Under the pieces are notes generated by a model. It was given only the letters and a program-made list of their open reading frames with translations. It did no database searches and was not told the origin of the DNA. From Leptolyngbya sp. Heron Island J (lineage in GTDB: Bacteria; Cyanobacteriota; Cyanobacteriia; Phormidesmidales; Phormidesmidaceae), in contig NZ_AWNH01000040.1 in the NCBI RefSeq assembly GCF_000482245.1, positions 27,967 through 91,966 of the forward strand: a DNA stretch of 64,000 nt, read 5' to 3'. The translations under genes were made by a program, and so were the position numbers. This document shows, one piece after another, positions 1 through 10,012 of the stretch (the first letter of the stretch is position 1; each line of letters opens with the position of its first letter).

Positions 1-458
1 ATAAGTATTTAGCTCCTAAACCGGGCAATATCGTTGATACCAACGGTCAGGTTTTGGGTCAGCACACAGGTATTCATCACTACACCATCGGTCAGCGTAA
101 AGGGTTGGGTATTGCCGCTCCAGCTCCCCTTTATGTAGTGGCTTTAGACGTTGCTCGCAATCAGGTGGTTGTGGGCGAACGAGACAGCGTTCATCAACCC
201 TACTGTATTGCTGATCGGGTTAACTGGGTGTCAATTGAGGCCCCCGATGCTCCGATTGCGGTGTCAGTGCAAATCCGTTATCGCTCGCCAGCTGTAGCGG
301 CGACGGTAGTTCCCCTGGCTGATGGCTCTGTCAAGCTAGTCTTTGCAGACCCTCAATTTGGGGTTTCTCCAGGACAGGCGGCAGTTTGGTACGACGATGA
401 CGAGCGGGTGCTCGGCGGCGGTCTGATTCGACCGTTTGCTCAATCTGATGAACGATAA
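1..458 (+). CDS. mnmA: tRNA-specific 2-thiouridylase MnmA, C-terminal part
   Basis: This is the 3' end of the enzyme that thiolates U34 of tRNA Lys, Glu and Gln in the cytoplasm. The reading frame is open from base 3, so the start lies outside the window. The visible part begins with [12 protein letters not shown] and carries the family signature [15 protein letters not shown], followed by the C-terminal beta-barrel that ends in [10 protein letters not shown]. The N-terminal ATP pyrophosphatase domain and the catalytic cysteines are upstream and cannot be checked. The next gene, sat, follows after 30 bases in the same direction. Identity is secure from the signature; no in-frame ATG is needed because the gene is partial. 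Confidence 0.95.
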   Translation, partial: KYLAPKPGNIVDTNGQVLGQHTGIHHYTIGQRKGLGIAAPAPLYVVALDVARNQVVVGERDSVHQPYCIADRVNWVSIEAPDAPIAVSVQIRYRSPAVAATVVPLADGSVKLVFADPQFGVSPGQAAVWYDDDERVLGGGLIRPFAQSDER

Positions 459-488
459 CGCAGTTTCTATAGAAGAAAAGAGGACGTT

Positions 489-1661
489 TTGACATTAATC
501 AACGACGGGATTGCTCCCCACGGCGGTACGCTCATCGACCGTTTAGTATCCGAGGAGCAAAAAGCAGAATTTTTAAGCAAAGCTGACTTTTTACCCCAGG
601 TCACCCTAGATGATCGGGCTCTGTCAGATTTAGTGATGATTGCTATCGGTGGTTTTAGCCCGCTGAACGGGTTTATGGGCCAGGCTGACTATGAGCCTGT
701 GGTGACTGACATGCGTCTGGCTAGCGGGTTGCCCTGGGCAGTACCGGTAACGCTGTCTGTGTCAGAAGCAGTAGCCGCTCCTCTGAAGGAAGGTATGCTA
801 GTGCGCTTGAATGACAAGACAGGCCGCTATGTTGGTGTCCTTGAGCTGACGGAGAAATACACCTACGACAAACAAAAAGAAGCGGTTAATGTTTATCGCA
901 CTGGTGAAGATAAACACCCTGGGGTCAAAGTGATTTACGAACAGGGTCCTGTGAATTTAGCCGGACCTGTCTGGCTGTTAGAGCGTGATCCCCATCCTCT
1001 GTTTCCTAACTACCAGATTGACCCTGCCGCCTCCCGCGCCATGTTCCGTGAGCGGGGCTGGAAAACCGTCGTTGGCTTCCAGACTCGTAATCCCATTCAC
1101 CGGGCCCATGAATATATTCAAAAGTGTGCCTTAGAAACAGTGGATGGTCTGTTTTTGCATCCATTAGTAGGCGCAACTAAGAAAGACGACATCCCAGCTG
1201 ATGTGCGGATGCGTTGTTATGAAATCATGATGGACCGCTATTTTCCTCAAGATCGAGTAATTTTGGCAATTAATCCATCGGCTATGCGCTACGCTGGTCC
1301 TCGCGAGGCAATTTTCCATGCTCTAATTCGGAAGAATTATGGCTGCACTCACTTTATTGTGGGGCGTGACCACGCTGGTGTAGGGGACTACTATGGCACC
1401 TACGATGCTCAGCATATTTTTGACCAGTTTGAGCCTGGTGAACTGGGGATTACACCGATGAAGTTTGAGCATGCTTTCTATTGCACCCGTACGGGGACAA
1501 TGGCAACTAGTAAGACTAGCCCCAGCACCAAGGAAGAGCGTATCCACCTATCGGGTACTAAGGTGCGTGAAATGCTGCGTCGTGGCGAGCTACCCCCCCC
1601 GGAGTTCTCTCGTCCAGAAGTGGCTGCCGAGCTATCTAGAGCAATGCAAGTCCAAAGCTAA
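489..1661 (+). CDS. sat: Sulfate adenylyltransferase (ATP sulfurylase)
   Basis: This enzyme makes adenosine 5'-phosphosulfate from ATP and sulfate, the first step of assimilatory sulfate reduction. The 390-residue protein has the single-chain Sat layout: an N-terminal PUA-like domain, then the catalytic domain with [12 protein letters not shown] (the nucleotide-binding HxxH-type motif, near residue 200) and [13 protein letters not shown] near residue 290. Length is normal for cyanobacterial Sat without an APS-kinase extension. The start is TTG, preceded by an AGAGGA ribosome binding site five bases away; no ATG lies upstream in frame. It follows mnmA closely and may share its transcript. The link is plausible because both genes concern sulfur, but that is inference. 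Confidence 0.96.
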   Translation: MTLINDGIAPHGGTLIDRLVSEEQKAEFLSKADFLPQVTLDDRALSDLVMIAIGGFSPLNGFMGQADYEPVVTDMRLASGLPWAVPVTLSVSEAVAAPLKEGMLVRLNDKTGRYVGVLELTEKYTYDKQKEAVNVYRTGEDKHPGVKVIYEQGPVNLAGPVWLLERDPHPLFPNYQIDPAASRAMFRERGWKTVVGFQTRNPIHRAHEYIQKCALETVDGLFLHPLVGATKKDDIPADVRMRCYEIMMDRYFPQDRVILAINPSAMRYAGPREAIFHALIRKNYGCTHFIVGRDHAGVGDYYGTYDAQHIFDQFEPGELGITPMKFEHAFYCTRTGTMATSKTSPSTKEERIHLSGTKVREMLRRGELPPPEFSRPEVAAELSRAMQVQS

Positions 1662-1682
1662 TGCTAGTGGAGTAGTCAGGGA

Positions 1683-3815
1683 GTGAAGCGACGGGAGTTT
1701 TTGTCAGCGACGGGTGTCATTTTAGGAGCGTTTGGTCTCAGTCAGTCTCAGCTTCTGGGCTGGCAGCAAGCGTTGGCAGATCCGTCTCGTCGCAAATTTG
1801 CTTTACTGATTGGGATTAATCAATATCCGGGACGGGTGCTGGGAAAAGCACTCGATCCTTTGCAGGGCTGTGTGACCGATGTGCAGCTTCAACGTCAGTT
1901 GCTCATCCATCGTTTTGGGTTTGCGCCAAGGGATATGGTCACGCTGATTGATGCTCAAGCTACTCAGGCGGCGATTGTAGAATCGCTTTATCGGCTAACT
2001 CAAACAGCCACGGCTAATGATTGTGTGGTAGTTCACTTTAGTGGCTATGGTGGACAGCTGATACTTGGGGACAAACGCATCAAGACCTGGGTGCCTGTGG
2101 ATGGGTATTTGCCAACCTTGGCTGAGCCGGTATCTAGGGATGTTCCGGTGTCCTGGGTAAAGCAAATTTTGGCTCGGTTGAAAACCAAACAGATATTTAC
2201 AGTTGTAGACGTGGGCTACACTCAGCCCGATGCGCCGTTGTCCAGTGGCTATCGCTCCCGTGCTCGTGGGGATAGCCTGACAGTAGAAGGCATTCGTTTT
2301 CCGAACGTATCTACTGCGATCGCAACAGACTTAGATAAGTTGCAAACCGCAGCAGAACCAGCATTTTTCCCAGGGGATTTGCTGATGGCCGCCCGTGATG
2401 GTCAGCCAGTGATTGAGCGGCAATGGACTGACTTTGGGGCAGGTTTATTTACCTATGGTCTGACACGCTACTTATGGACGACCCAGCTGCCAGTTAAGCT
2501 TTCCGCAACGATGCGGGGGGCCCAGGAATCGATTTTGCCGCTGGTGCCTAATCAAACCCCGTACTGGACGACCCAAACCGCTGATGAGCACGCTGTCTAT
2601 GGAGCGGCATCCTCACCCTGTTCGGATGCGGTGATCACATCCGTTGAGGGCCGTTCGGCCATGGTATGGCTGGGTGGCTTACCGGCGGATGTGGTGCAGT
2701 ATGGCGAGCGATTTTTGTTTGCTCGACAGCTAGATGCAGACGAGCCATTGTTGGAGCTGCGATCGCAAAACGGTCTGTCCGGTCGGCTTAAACTAACGGA
2801 TGATGCATCCTGGTCAGTGGGCCAGCCCCTCTATGAAGTTAACCGGGTGTTACCCAAAAACCTGCCCCTGGTCGTTTCTCTTGACTCAAACCTGGAAAGA
2901 ATTGAGCGAGTAGATGCCACCAGCGCTCTGGCTGCCCTATCATTTGTGGACGCAACTGATGATATGCACCCAGCTGACTGCATTTTAGGCCAACCCGAGG
3001 TGGCCCCCACCGAGGCGGCAGAACCAGGGGCAATGCCAGTTGTCAAACAAGGCTATGGTCTCTTTACCCCCACCCATGCTCTGATCGTTGGCACCCTGGC
3101 CAAGCAAGATGAGGCGGTCAAAATGGCTGTGGGACGGCTATCGTCTAAGCTTCAGACAATGTTGGCGATGAAGCTGCTGCGCTTAAGCGAAAACCAGGCA
3201 TCCTCTCGTGTGGCGGTGCGCCTCAATTTGTTGTTAGCCGGTGAAACTGAAAAACTGCTGCTGCAGCAAGAGACCCGACAAGCGGCAGACAAAGCCTCAA
3301 AAAGTCGTTTGGCTGAGGCGGTCAGTCGTCAAAATCGCCCCGTTGAATTTTCCAAAGGAGCGCGGCTGAAATACCAGGCCTTGAATTTTAGCGCGGAGCC
3401 GATGTATGTCATGTTGCTGGCGTTTGATGCTCGCGATCGGATGCTCGCCTTTTTCCCGCCTAATAACGGCCAACCCTACTCCCTGGATGCGCTGCAGACG
3501 GCTCTGACCATAGCGCCTGGAAAAGCAATCAATTTACCGACCCAAACCACCTGGGCTGTTGATGATCCTGAGGGGCGGGTGGAAGCCTACCTGGTATGCA
3601 GCACTCGCCCCCTCACCGCCTGCTGGCAAGAGCTGCTATCGATTGCGAATACCGCTAGCAATCAGCGGGTGACCCTAGGTGACAATGCGTTGGCACTGGT
3701 ACAGGCATTGTTTGATGATTTGAATGCCGATGAGACAGACGATACTGATCCAGATAGCTACACCCTCAATACGACTCAGTGGGCGACAGTAGGGTGTCAT
3801 TACAGTATTGTCTAG
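1683..3815 (+). CDS. Caspase-fold (C14) protein with Tat-like signal, catalytic dyad lost
   Basis: The 710-residue protein opens with a twin-arginine-like leader (RREFLSATG, then a hydrophobic stretch), followed by a peptidase C14/orthocaspase p20-like domain at about residues 37-200 and a DUF4384-like beta domain at about 560-680. In the caspase domain the usual HFSGHG reads HFSGYG and the usual D-x-C-YSG reads VVDVGYTQ, so the catalytic His is Tyr and the catalytic Cys is Gly. Peptidase activity is therefore unlikely. Orthocaspases with a Tyr/Ser swap are known in cyanobacteria, but Tyr/Gly is more extreme. The start is GTG, 22 bases after sat. The leader suggests export; a non-enzymatic binding or scaffold role is inference. 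Confidence 0.85.
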   Translation: MKRREFLSATGVILGAFGLSQSQLLGWQQALADPSRRKFALLIGINQYPGRVLGKALDPLQGCVTDVQLQRQLLIHRFGFAPRDMVTLIDAQATQAAIVESLYRLTQTATANDCVVVHFSGYGGQLILGDKRIKTWVPVDGYLPTLAEPVSRDVPVSWVKQILARLKTKQIFTVVDVGYTQPDAPLSSGYRSRARGDSLTVEGIRFPNVSTAIATDLDKLQTAAEPAFFPGDLLMAARDGQPVIERQWTDFGAGLFTYGLTRYLWTTQLPVKLSATMRGAQESILPLVPNQTPYWTTQTADEHAVYGAASSPCSDAVITSVEGRSAMVWLGGLPADVVQYGERFLFARQLDADEPLLELRSQNGLSGRLKLTDDASWSVGQPLYEVNRVLPKNLPLVVSLDSNLERIERVDATSALAALSFVDATDDMHPADCILGQPEVAPTEAAEPGAMPVVKQGYGLFTPTHALIVGTLAKQDEAVKMAVGRLSSKLQTMLAMKLLRLSENQASSRVAVRLNLLLAGETEKLLLQQETRQAADKASKSRLAEAVSRQNRPVEFSKGARLKYQALNFSAEPMYVMLLAFDARDRMLAFFPPNNGQPYSLDALQTALTIAPGKAINLPTQTTWAVDDPEGRVEAYLVCSTRPLTACWQELLSIANTASNQRVTLGDNALALVQALFDDLNADETDDTDPDSYTLNTTQWATVGCHYSIV

Positions 3816-3871
3816 CAATTCACTGCCTAGAACAGTTTGTCAGGCTGCACCAGCTATCATTCAACACTCGC

Positions 3872-4261
3872 TTAACCGGCAATTTCCGCTTCGGCAGAGC
3901 CGCCCTCTGGAGTGCTCATTTCCTGATTGGAAAAGCTAAAGGCGCGAAAGTGCTTGGCTTGTTCCTCAATGCGGCTGGCAATGCGATCGCACACCAGGCT
4001 ACACAGCTGAAAACTCAGATCGTCCGCCACCCGATAAAAAGAGGAGGTCCCCTCGGTACGCCGAGTTAAAATCCCCGCTTGCATCATCACCTTCAGGTGC
4101 TTAGAGACATTCGCCTGGCTGGTCTCAGTTACATCAACCAGTTCCTGGACACATTTTTCACCACTTCCTAGCAGATTTAAAATTTTAAGCCGCATAGGTT
4201 CGCTAAGAACGCTGAAATAATCGGCTACCTGCTGAATCACTTCAGCGGAGATATGTTCCAT
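3872..4261 (-). CDS. ArsR/SmtB-family winged-helix regulator
   Basis: This 129-residue DNA-binding repressor-type protein has the ArsR fold: SVLSEPMRLKILNLL (helix 1-2), TSQANVSKHLKVMMQAGIL (recognition helix and wing entry) and RRTEGTSSFYRV (wing). The ELCVC metal site of ArsR is reduced to one cysteine (Cys37 in EKCVQEL); two others, Cys87 and Cys91, sit in the C-terminal helix. That arrangement could serve thiol or persulfide sensing as in SqrR/BigR-type members, or metal sensing; the sequence does not decide. The ATG is preceded by GGAGG at seven bases. It is convergent with the caspase-fold gene and has a 736-base upstream region, so its target is unclear and may be itself. Confidence 0.88.
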   Translation of the reverse strand: MEHISAEVIQQVADYFSVLSEPMRLKILNLLGSGEKCVQELVDVTETSQANVSKHLKVMMQAGILTRRTEGTSSFYRVADDLSFQLCSLVCDRIASRIEEQAKHFRAFSFSNQEMSTPEGGSAEAEIAG

Positions 4262-4997
4262 TGCGGAACCTCCAAGACCCTAAGGAGACAGACATCTCTG
4301 CTACATCAAAACCTGATGGGTATTGTAACAATATATTCATCAATGGCAATAGAGCGATGTAGTTTTTTACTAAAAAAATAAAATTAGGTCTGCATTGGCC
4401 CCACCTAATTGATTGACATTGATGCGATCGTCGTGTTGATCGTGAAGACAGATGTTTTTTATCCAAGTAGATAGATACGCTGCTCAAAGAATATGAAAGA
4501 AGTATAGGGTTTCGACATCAGCTTAAAACAACAGCGTTACGATAGGGACACTTTCAAGGTATTAGCCTGCTGTATTTTTCCTCGGAGATTACTTATAGAA
4601 TCAATGTTTATTTCAACATTGAAAAAACTCATTAGGGTCAATCCCTTATAGTTGATTTCACTAATCTGTATGATATCTACGTAGTGATATAGAGCCGAAT
4701 TTTAGTTTGTTGACATAATTTTGAAGCTTGTCAGAAGCATGAATACAGCGCTATTACATCAGCCACTAATACTGGTTTTATCATTAAGGAATTAGCCACT
4801 CTTTGGGCCAGTGCTAAGCTTTCTAAGCTTTTAAGAAGGCATTGCTTTGATGATATTTCTCTTTAAATAAAGATACTTTTAAGTAACCTATGTTCACTAT
4901 TGTTTACAACAATGTTTAGTTGGTGAGTGTTGTTAACACGTATTTTGTAGCCAGCGCGGCCACTTCCAGTTAGTGCCTGTAAAAATGTTTAGTAGCT
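4262..4997. other. Intergenic region, AT-rich, no gene seen
   Basis: This 736-base stretch separates the divergent ArsR-type and hybrid-kinase genes. It is AT-rich with many in-frame stops on both strands; a weak open frame on the minus strand (4242-4487) has no ribosome binding site and no recognisable protein. It must contain both promoters. I see no clear operator palindrome, tRNA or hairpin terminator. Confidence 0.6.
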
Positions 4998-7277
4998 ATG
5001 GTTAACGTCTCCTCAGCGTTAGAGTATCAAAGTGTACCGCATCATGTTTTCGAGCAGATACGGAAGAATTTCTTTTGTTTATTATCAGGAGAAATATCCC
5101 ATCTATCTGAGCAAGATTTTGTCAAAGCTCAACTACCTATAGAGGCTGAGATTACAAAATTCACGCTGCTTTCGACAGACAAGGTGAATTTGCTCCTGTT
5201 GGCTAAGCCCGACGGCGAGTGTCGCTATCTAGTTTGCTTGTGTTCCAATCCGATAGTAATTGAACAATTTTTGTCTACATCCTGGCTGGCCAAGGGATTA
5301 CATCGTCGTAGCAAGGCCGTTCGGAAACAGCTGCAGCAACGGTTGCAGCAAGCGGCTGAGGTTTCCCAACCACTTGCGATAGAGGGACAAGCGCTGCTCA
5401 AATTTGCCCATCAGCTGATATTAGAAGCCAGTGATTTAGAGCAGTTTTCTGGAGCTAAACCCCTATCGTCGGCTGCTATTTTGCAGCATGTTGTGAGTCG
5501 CTTACAACATGCTGAACCGCTGACCTCTCTGATTCAGTTGACGCTCAATGAGGCTTGCGAATGGCTAGGTCTCGATCGGTTGTTTATTTATCAGGTGGTC
5601 AATCCTCCTCCCCGTTCTGAGCACTTGGAACACCCGTCTGACGATGCGGAAGATGTTTCTCCTTGCATCACCTATGAAGCCCGTAGCCATTCATCTATAG
5701 AATCTGTTCTCTATCGCTCTGATGCCGACTGCTTTGTTCAGGCGAAGGTCCATCAGCGCTATGGGCAAAAAACTCAAAAAAAACAGTATTACGCGATTGA
5801 AAATATAGCTCAGCACTATCAACATCATCCCTGTATGGGAACACAGCTCAAGCAAGCTAATGTTGGGTCTCAGTTACTGGTGCCCATATGGCTGGAGGAT
5901 ACGCTATGGGGATTGTTGATTGGGCATCACTGTATTGACAATATCGATCGTGATGACCTGGAGTTAGCCGACACGTCTGAGCATTTTCGCAGCTGGCAAG
6001 CTGGGGAAGGAAATTTCCTAGTTCAAATCGCTGATTTACTGGCCCTGGCCATTCGTCAAGCCGATTTACAGCAGCAGCTACAGTATCAAAAGCTGATGCT
6101 TAAGGCCCAGGTTGAGGACCGTACGCAGAGCCTTAAGGATGCTCTCATGGCGGCTGAGGCTGCGAATAAAACAAAGAGTGAGTTTTTGGCAACCATGAGC
6201 CATGAACTACGAACGCCGTTGACCTATATTATCGGCATGTCGGCGACGTTATTACGCTGGTCTTTTGGGGATTTAAGTCCCCGTCAGCGGGATTATCTCA
6301 ACACTATCCACAGCAGCGGAGAGCAACTATTAGACATCATTAACGACATTCTAGAAGTGGCCAAAATTGAAGCAGGCCGTACTGTTCTTGAAATTAATGA
6401 TTTTTCATTGTCCAACCTGGCTCGCAGTAGCCTAGAGAGCTTTCGGCAGGAGGCTCAGGCTAAAGGAGTTGATTTACGAATAAATTTACGGTTGTCCGGT
6501 GCTGAAGATGATTTTCGAGCTGATCCGCGCCGAATACGTCAGATTTTAGCTAATTTATTAAGTAATGCTGTCAAATTTACCAATGCGAATGGTCGCATTA
6601 GTTTACGAGTTTGGCGCGATCCGCAGAATGTCATGTTTCAGGTGGAGGATACTGGTATTGGTATTCCTGAAGCCCAGCAAGCGGTTTTATTTGAGACATT
6701 TAAGCAATTAGAGGCGGCTCGTCAACGTCAGTATTCTGGTGCGGGTTTAGGCTTAGCCCTCACTAAACAGCTAGTTGAATTGCACAATGGCTCGATTCAG
6801 GTGGTCTCTACACCGGGTAAAGGTTCTATGTTTACGGTCCGGATTCCCCTGCAGCAGCCCGATGGTATCATCACTCCCGGTCAGAGTATTGAACCGACCA
6901 CTGGTCGGATTATTTTGTTGGAAGATGATGAAACCAGTGCCAGCTTAATCTGCGACTTGTTGACGGCGGCTAACTATCAGGTCATTTGGGTGATCGAGGG
7001 CTCGCGCATCGTACACCAGGTGGAGATACTCCAGCCGGTGGCCATTATTCTGAATCATCACTTGGTCAGCGGCAATAGTCATTACATTGTGGATGATTTA
7101 AAGCGCTATGTAGCGACCTCTGGCATTAAGGTGATTTCGCTGATGGATGCTGGGGATATGGCAACTGACGGTGGGCTATCTGAGGATATGTCCATGGATG
7201 GTTTTGATGATTACCTGGTAAAACCTATTCATCCGCCTACGCTGCTCAATAAAATTCAATCGCTGTCCATAGGATAA
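4998..7277 (+). CDS. GAF-domain hybrid histidine kinase with degenerate receiver
   Basis: The 759-residue sensor kinase has no membrane segment, so it is probably cytoplasmic. Order: an uncharacterised N-terminal region (1-150), a GAF-like domain with an insertion (about 165-360), a coiled linker, HisKA with phospho-accepting His402 in MSHELRTPL, HATPase_c with N-box Asn523 (LLSNAVKF), G1 DTGIGIP and G2 GAGLGLAL, then a receiver domain (about 635-755). The kinase half looks intact. In the receiver the acidic pocket (LLEDDE) and the late Lys (LVKPIHP) are present, but the phospho-acceptor Asp is replaced by Asn686 (AIILNHHL). The receiver may therefore be a phosphorylation-independent binding domain. 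The ligand of the GAF domain is unknown. Confidence 0.93.
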   Translation: MVNVSSALEYQSVPHHVFEQIRKNFFCLLSGEISHLSEQDFVKAQLPIEAEITKFTLLSTDKVNLLLLAKPDGECRYLVCLCSNPIVIEQFLSTSWLAKGLHRRSKAVRKQLQQRLQQAAEVSQPLAIEGQALLKFAHQLILEASDLEQFSGAKPLSSAAILQHVVSRLQHAEPLTSLIQLTLNEACEWLGLDRLFIYQVVNPPPRSEHLEHPSDDAEDVSPCITYEARSHSSIESVLYRSDADCFVQAKVHQRYGQKTQKKQYYAIENIAQHYQHHPCMGTQLKQANVGSQLLVPIWLEDTLWGLLIGHHCIDNIDRDDLELADTSEHFRSWQAGEGNFLVQIADLLALAIRQADLQQQLQYQKLMLKAQVEDRTQSLKDALMAAEAANKTKSEFLATMSHELRTPLTYIIGMSATLLRWSFGDLSPRQRDYLNTIHSSGEQLLDIINDILEVAKIEAGRTVLEINDFSLSNLARSSLESFRQEAQAKGVDLRINLRLSGAEDDFRADPRRIRQILANLLSNAVKFTNANGRISLRVWRDPQNVMFQVEDTGIGIPEAQQAVLFETFKQLEAARQRQYSGAGLGLALTKQLVELHNGSIQVVSTPGKGSMFTVRIPLQQPDGIITPGQSIEPTTGRIILLEDDETSASLICDLLTAANYQVIWVIEGSRIVHQVEILQPVAIILNHHLVSGNSHYIVDDLKRYVATSGIKVISLMDAGDMATDGGLSEDMSMDGFDDYLVKPIHPPTLLNKIQSLSIG

Positions 7278-7456
7278 GTCGGTAAGCTGAACTGGCATGG
7301 CTCTGGGCCTAGGGTGTGGAAGGCCAGGTAAACTGTCTATAGTGTTGGCCCTCAAGCTAGAGATATTCCCTCGTGTCGCTGAAGCGGGGGCATGTAAATA
7401 TCCTTGGTGCATCGGGGTGTTTGCTAAATCAAGCTGTTCAGGGGCTGTTAGAGCCG

Positions 7457-9544
7457 ATGCTAGGCAAGGTTCTTAAGGAACGTTATCAATTAATTAGAGT
7501 GCTGGGGTCAGGGGGCTTCGGTCAAACCTATGTGGCCAGAGACTTGTTTCAGGCGCAGACACCTGAGTGTGTGGTGAAACAGCTAAAGCCAGCCAGCAGC
7601 GATGTCACTTTTCTCAAGGTGGCTCGACGACTATTTGAGACAGAGGTGTCTACCCTCAGGCGTTTAGGCACCCATAGCTGTATTCCGAAACTGCTGGATT
7701 CGTTTGAAGAGCAGCAGGAGTTTTATCTGGTTCAAGAGTTAATTGATGGGGAGTCGCTGGGGGATGAAATTCGTCGTACGGGTCGCCTCAGTGAAGCGCA
7801 GGTCATTACGCTGTTGCACGAGGTTTTAAGTATTCTGCAATTTGTCCATGAAAATCGAGTGATCCACCGCGATCTCAAACCGGATAATCTGATTCGACGC
7901 AAACAAGATGGCAAACTGTGTCTGATTGATTTTGGGGCGGTGAAGGAAATTCGTACTCAGCTGGTCAATAGTGAGTTAAGTGGTCTAACGGTGGGGGTAG
8001 GTACCCAGGGCTATACCCCTAGCGAACAGCTGGCGGGTAAGCCGCGTTTAAGTAGTGATATTTTTGCCTTGGGGATGACGGCAATTCATGGTTTGACGGG
8101 ACGACCCCCCACCGATCTGCCTGAGGATATGTCTTCTTTGGACCTGCGTTGGGAGGAGTATGTCAATGTGAGTCCTGGGCTGCAGTATTTGCTGAAAAAG
8201 ATGGTGCGTCATTATTTCTATCAGCGCTATCAATCTGTTACTGAAGTCCTGCATGATTTGGGCCATTTAGATGAGCTGGCCGAAAAGGCCGATCATCCGA
8301 CTATGGCTGAGACGTTTTTGCCCCAGGCCACGGTATGGCAGCCCACGCGTAAGGAGAGTATTCGAGCGGTTGCGATCGCAACTGCCCTGGCCAGCAGCCT
8401 GGTGCTAGGGGTGCGTCAGCTGGGTATATTGATGCCCCTGGAATTGTGGGTATACGACAGCCTGGTTGCCTATCAACGTGACCTTGGCCCCGATCCTCGC
8501 ATTCTCTTAGTGGGCATTACCGAACAGGATCTAAACAACCAGCAACGTGAAAGTCCCTCGGATCAATCAATTGCCGACGCGATTGACAGGATTCAACGCC
8601 ATCATCCCACCACCATCGGCTTAGATCTGCATCGTAATATTCCTCAGGGGGAGGGGCGGGCCGCTCTGGCCCGCAGCCTAGCTGCAGACAATATCATTGG
8701 CATTACTAAACTAGGTGACTTTGAAGGCGAGAGGATTCCACCGCCGCCAGAGCTAAATCCTGCACAGGTTGGGTTTAATGACATCCCGCTTGATGGGGAC
8801 GATAAAATTCGTCGTAATCTCTTTTTTGCCAGTCTGGAAAATGAAACGGGAGAAAATTACACATCGTTTGGACTGCTGGTAGCACTGCATTATCTCTACA
8901 ATCAGCACGGTTTCGTTTCTGCGGAAAGTGAAGTGGAGCCCAACGTGATGACCATCGGTGACGTGCCCTTTAGACCGATGAATAATACCTTTGGCGGCTA
9001 TCAGTCGGTCGATGCCGCAGGATATCAAATCCCGCTGACCTTTCGCTCCCCGACAAATATTGTCCAGCGAGTCTCGCTGACTGATGTTTTAACTGGCTCG
9101 GTTGATCCTGAACTCATTACCGATAAGATTGTGCTGATTGGCAATACTGCCTATATCAGTACCGATAAGTTTTTTACCCCCTATACTCTGCGTGGCGATA
9201 GCTATCAGATGTCTGGTGTAGAAGTACATCTGCATATGGTGAGCCAATTTCTCGGCGCTGTTTTAGATGACTATCCGCTGCCGTGGGCCTGGCCCGATAG
9301 TCTGGAAATTGCCTGGATTATTGGCTGGGCCAGCGGGGGTAGTCTGCTGACCTGGCAGCTACGCCGCCAGCGCTACTGGGTAATGGCCTGGGGGGTGGGC
9401 GTGGTTGCGATCGCAGGCACTACCGTACTGCTCTTTTTTACCAATGCCTGGGTTCCCCTGGCAGCTCCCCTGGCGGGCTTTACCTTAGCCAGCGGTAGCC
9501 TCGTGCTTTATCGCCGCTATCGTCAGCAGCCCCTTAGGCTCTAA
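7457..9544 (+). CDS. Ser/Thr protein kinase fused to CHASE2 sensor domain
   Basis: This predicted 695-residue membrane kinase has an N-terminal Hanks-type domain: glycine loop LGSGGFGQTY, VVKQL lysine, catalytic loop HRDLKPDN and metal motif DFGAVK, all intact. After a linker comes a first transmembrane helix (AVAIATALASSLVLG), an extracytoplasmic CHASE2 domain (ILLVGITEQDL, TIGLDLHRN, DKIVLIGNTA) and about three more C-terminal membrane helices. The kinase is inside and the sensor outside, as in other cyanobacterial kinase-CHASE2 proteins. I chose ATG 7457 because cyanobacterial homologues begin MLGKVLKERYQLI; an in-frame GTG at 7373 would add 28 unconserved residues. The gene follows the hybrid kinase on the same strand, so the two may signal together. 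Confidence 0.93.
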   Translation: MLGKVLKERYQLIRVLGSGGFGQTYVARDLFQAQTPECVVKQLKPASSDVTFLKVARRLFETEVSTLRRLGTHSCIPKLLDSFEEQQEFYLVQELIDGESLGDEIRRTGRLSEAQVITLLHEVLSILQFVHENRVIHRDLKPDNLIRRKQDGKLCLIDFGAVKEIRTQLVNSELSGLTVGVGTQGYTPSEQLAGKPRLSSDIFALGMTAIHGLTGRPPTDLPEDMSSLDLRWEEYVNVSPGLQYLLKKMVRHYFYQRYQSVTEVLHDLGHLDELAEKADHPTMAETFLPQATVWQPTRKESIRAVAIATALASSLVLGVRQLGILMPLELWVYDSLVAYQRDLGPDPRILLVGITEQDLNNQQRESPSDQSIADAIDRIQRHHPTTIGLDLHRNIPQGEGRAALARSLAADNIIGITKLGDFEGERIPPPPELNPAQVGFNDIPLDGDDKIRRNLFFASLENETGENYTSFGLLVALHYLYNQHGFVSAESEVEPNVMTIGDVPFRPMNNTFGGYQSVDAAGYQIPLTFRSPTNIVQRVSLTDVLTGSVDPELITDKIVLIGNTAYISTDKFFTPYTLRGDSYQMSGVEVHLHMVSQFLGAVLDDYPLPWAWPDSLEIAWIIGWASGGSLLTWQLRRQRYWVMAWGVGVVAIAGTTVLLFFTNAWVPLAAPLAGFTLASGSLVLYRRYRQQPLRL

Positions 9545-9594
9545 TCTGCGTTAGGATCAGACCAAAGCTGTAATCGACTTTCTGAGCAAAAACT

Positions 9595-9999
9595 ATGGTG
9601 GAGAAAATTCAAAAAACAGATGCAGAATGGCAAGCACAGCTTACCCCAGAGCAGTATCAGGTAACTCGCAAACACGGTACTGAGCGAGCGTTTACCGGTA
9701 AATACCACGACAACAAAGCAGCCGGTATCTACAACTGTATTTGCTGTGGTTCAGAACTCTTTTCCTCGGAGACCAAATTCGATTCCGGGACTGGTTGGCC
9801 CAGCTTTTGGGCACCAAGCAAATCAGAAAACGTGGCGACTAAGCGTGATTTTAGCCACTTTATGATTCGCACTGAAGTCCTCTGTGCTGTATGCGATGCT
9901 CACCTGGGACATGTTTTCCCCGATGGTCCCCAGCCCACGGGTCAGCGATACTGCATGAACTCGGCAGCGCTTGATTTTGTCCCTAAAGCAAACGCTTAA
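9595..9999 (+). CDS. msrB: Peptide-methionine (R)-S-oxide reductase
   Basis: This enzyme repairs oxidised methionine (R-epimer) in proteins using thioredoxin. The 134-residue protein carries the whole MsrB fold: a zinc site formed by CICC and CAVC pairs, the substrate signature [18 protein letters not shown], and the catalytic Cys in RYCMNSAAL. Length is standard for a free-standing MsrB with no signal peptide, so it acts in the cytoplasm. The next gene begins 13 bases after the stop, which suggests co-transcription. Confidence 0.96.
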   Translation: MVEKIQKTDAEWQAQLTPEQYQVTRKHGTERAFTGKYHDNKAAGIYNCICCGSELFSSETKFDSGTGWPSFWAPSKSENVATKRDFSHFMIRTEVLCAVCDAHLGHVFPDGPQPTGQRYCMNSAALDFVPKANA

Positions 10000-10012
10000 G
10001 ACTTTCCCCCCT

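Noticed and set aside
4242..4487. 81-codon open frame on the minus strand upstream of the ArsR gene
   Set aside because: It overlaps the regulator's start, has no ribosome binding site and shows no protein-like composition.
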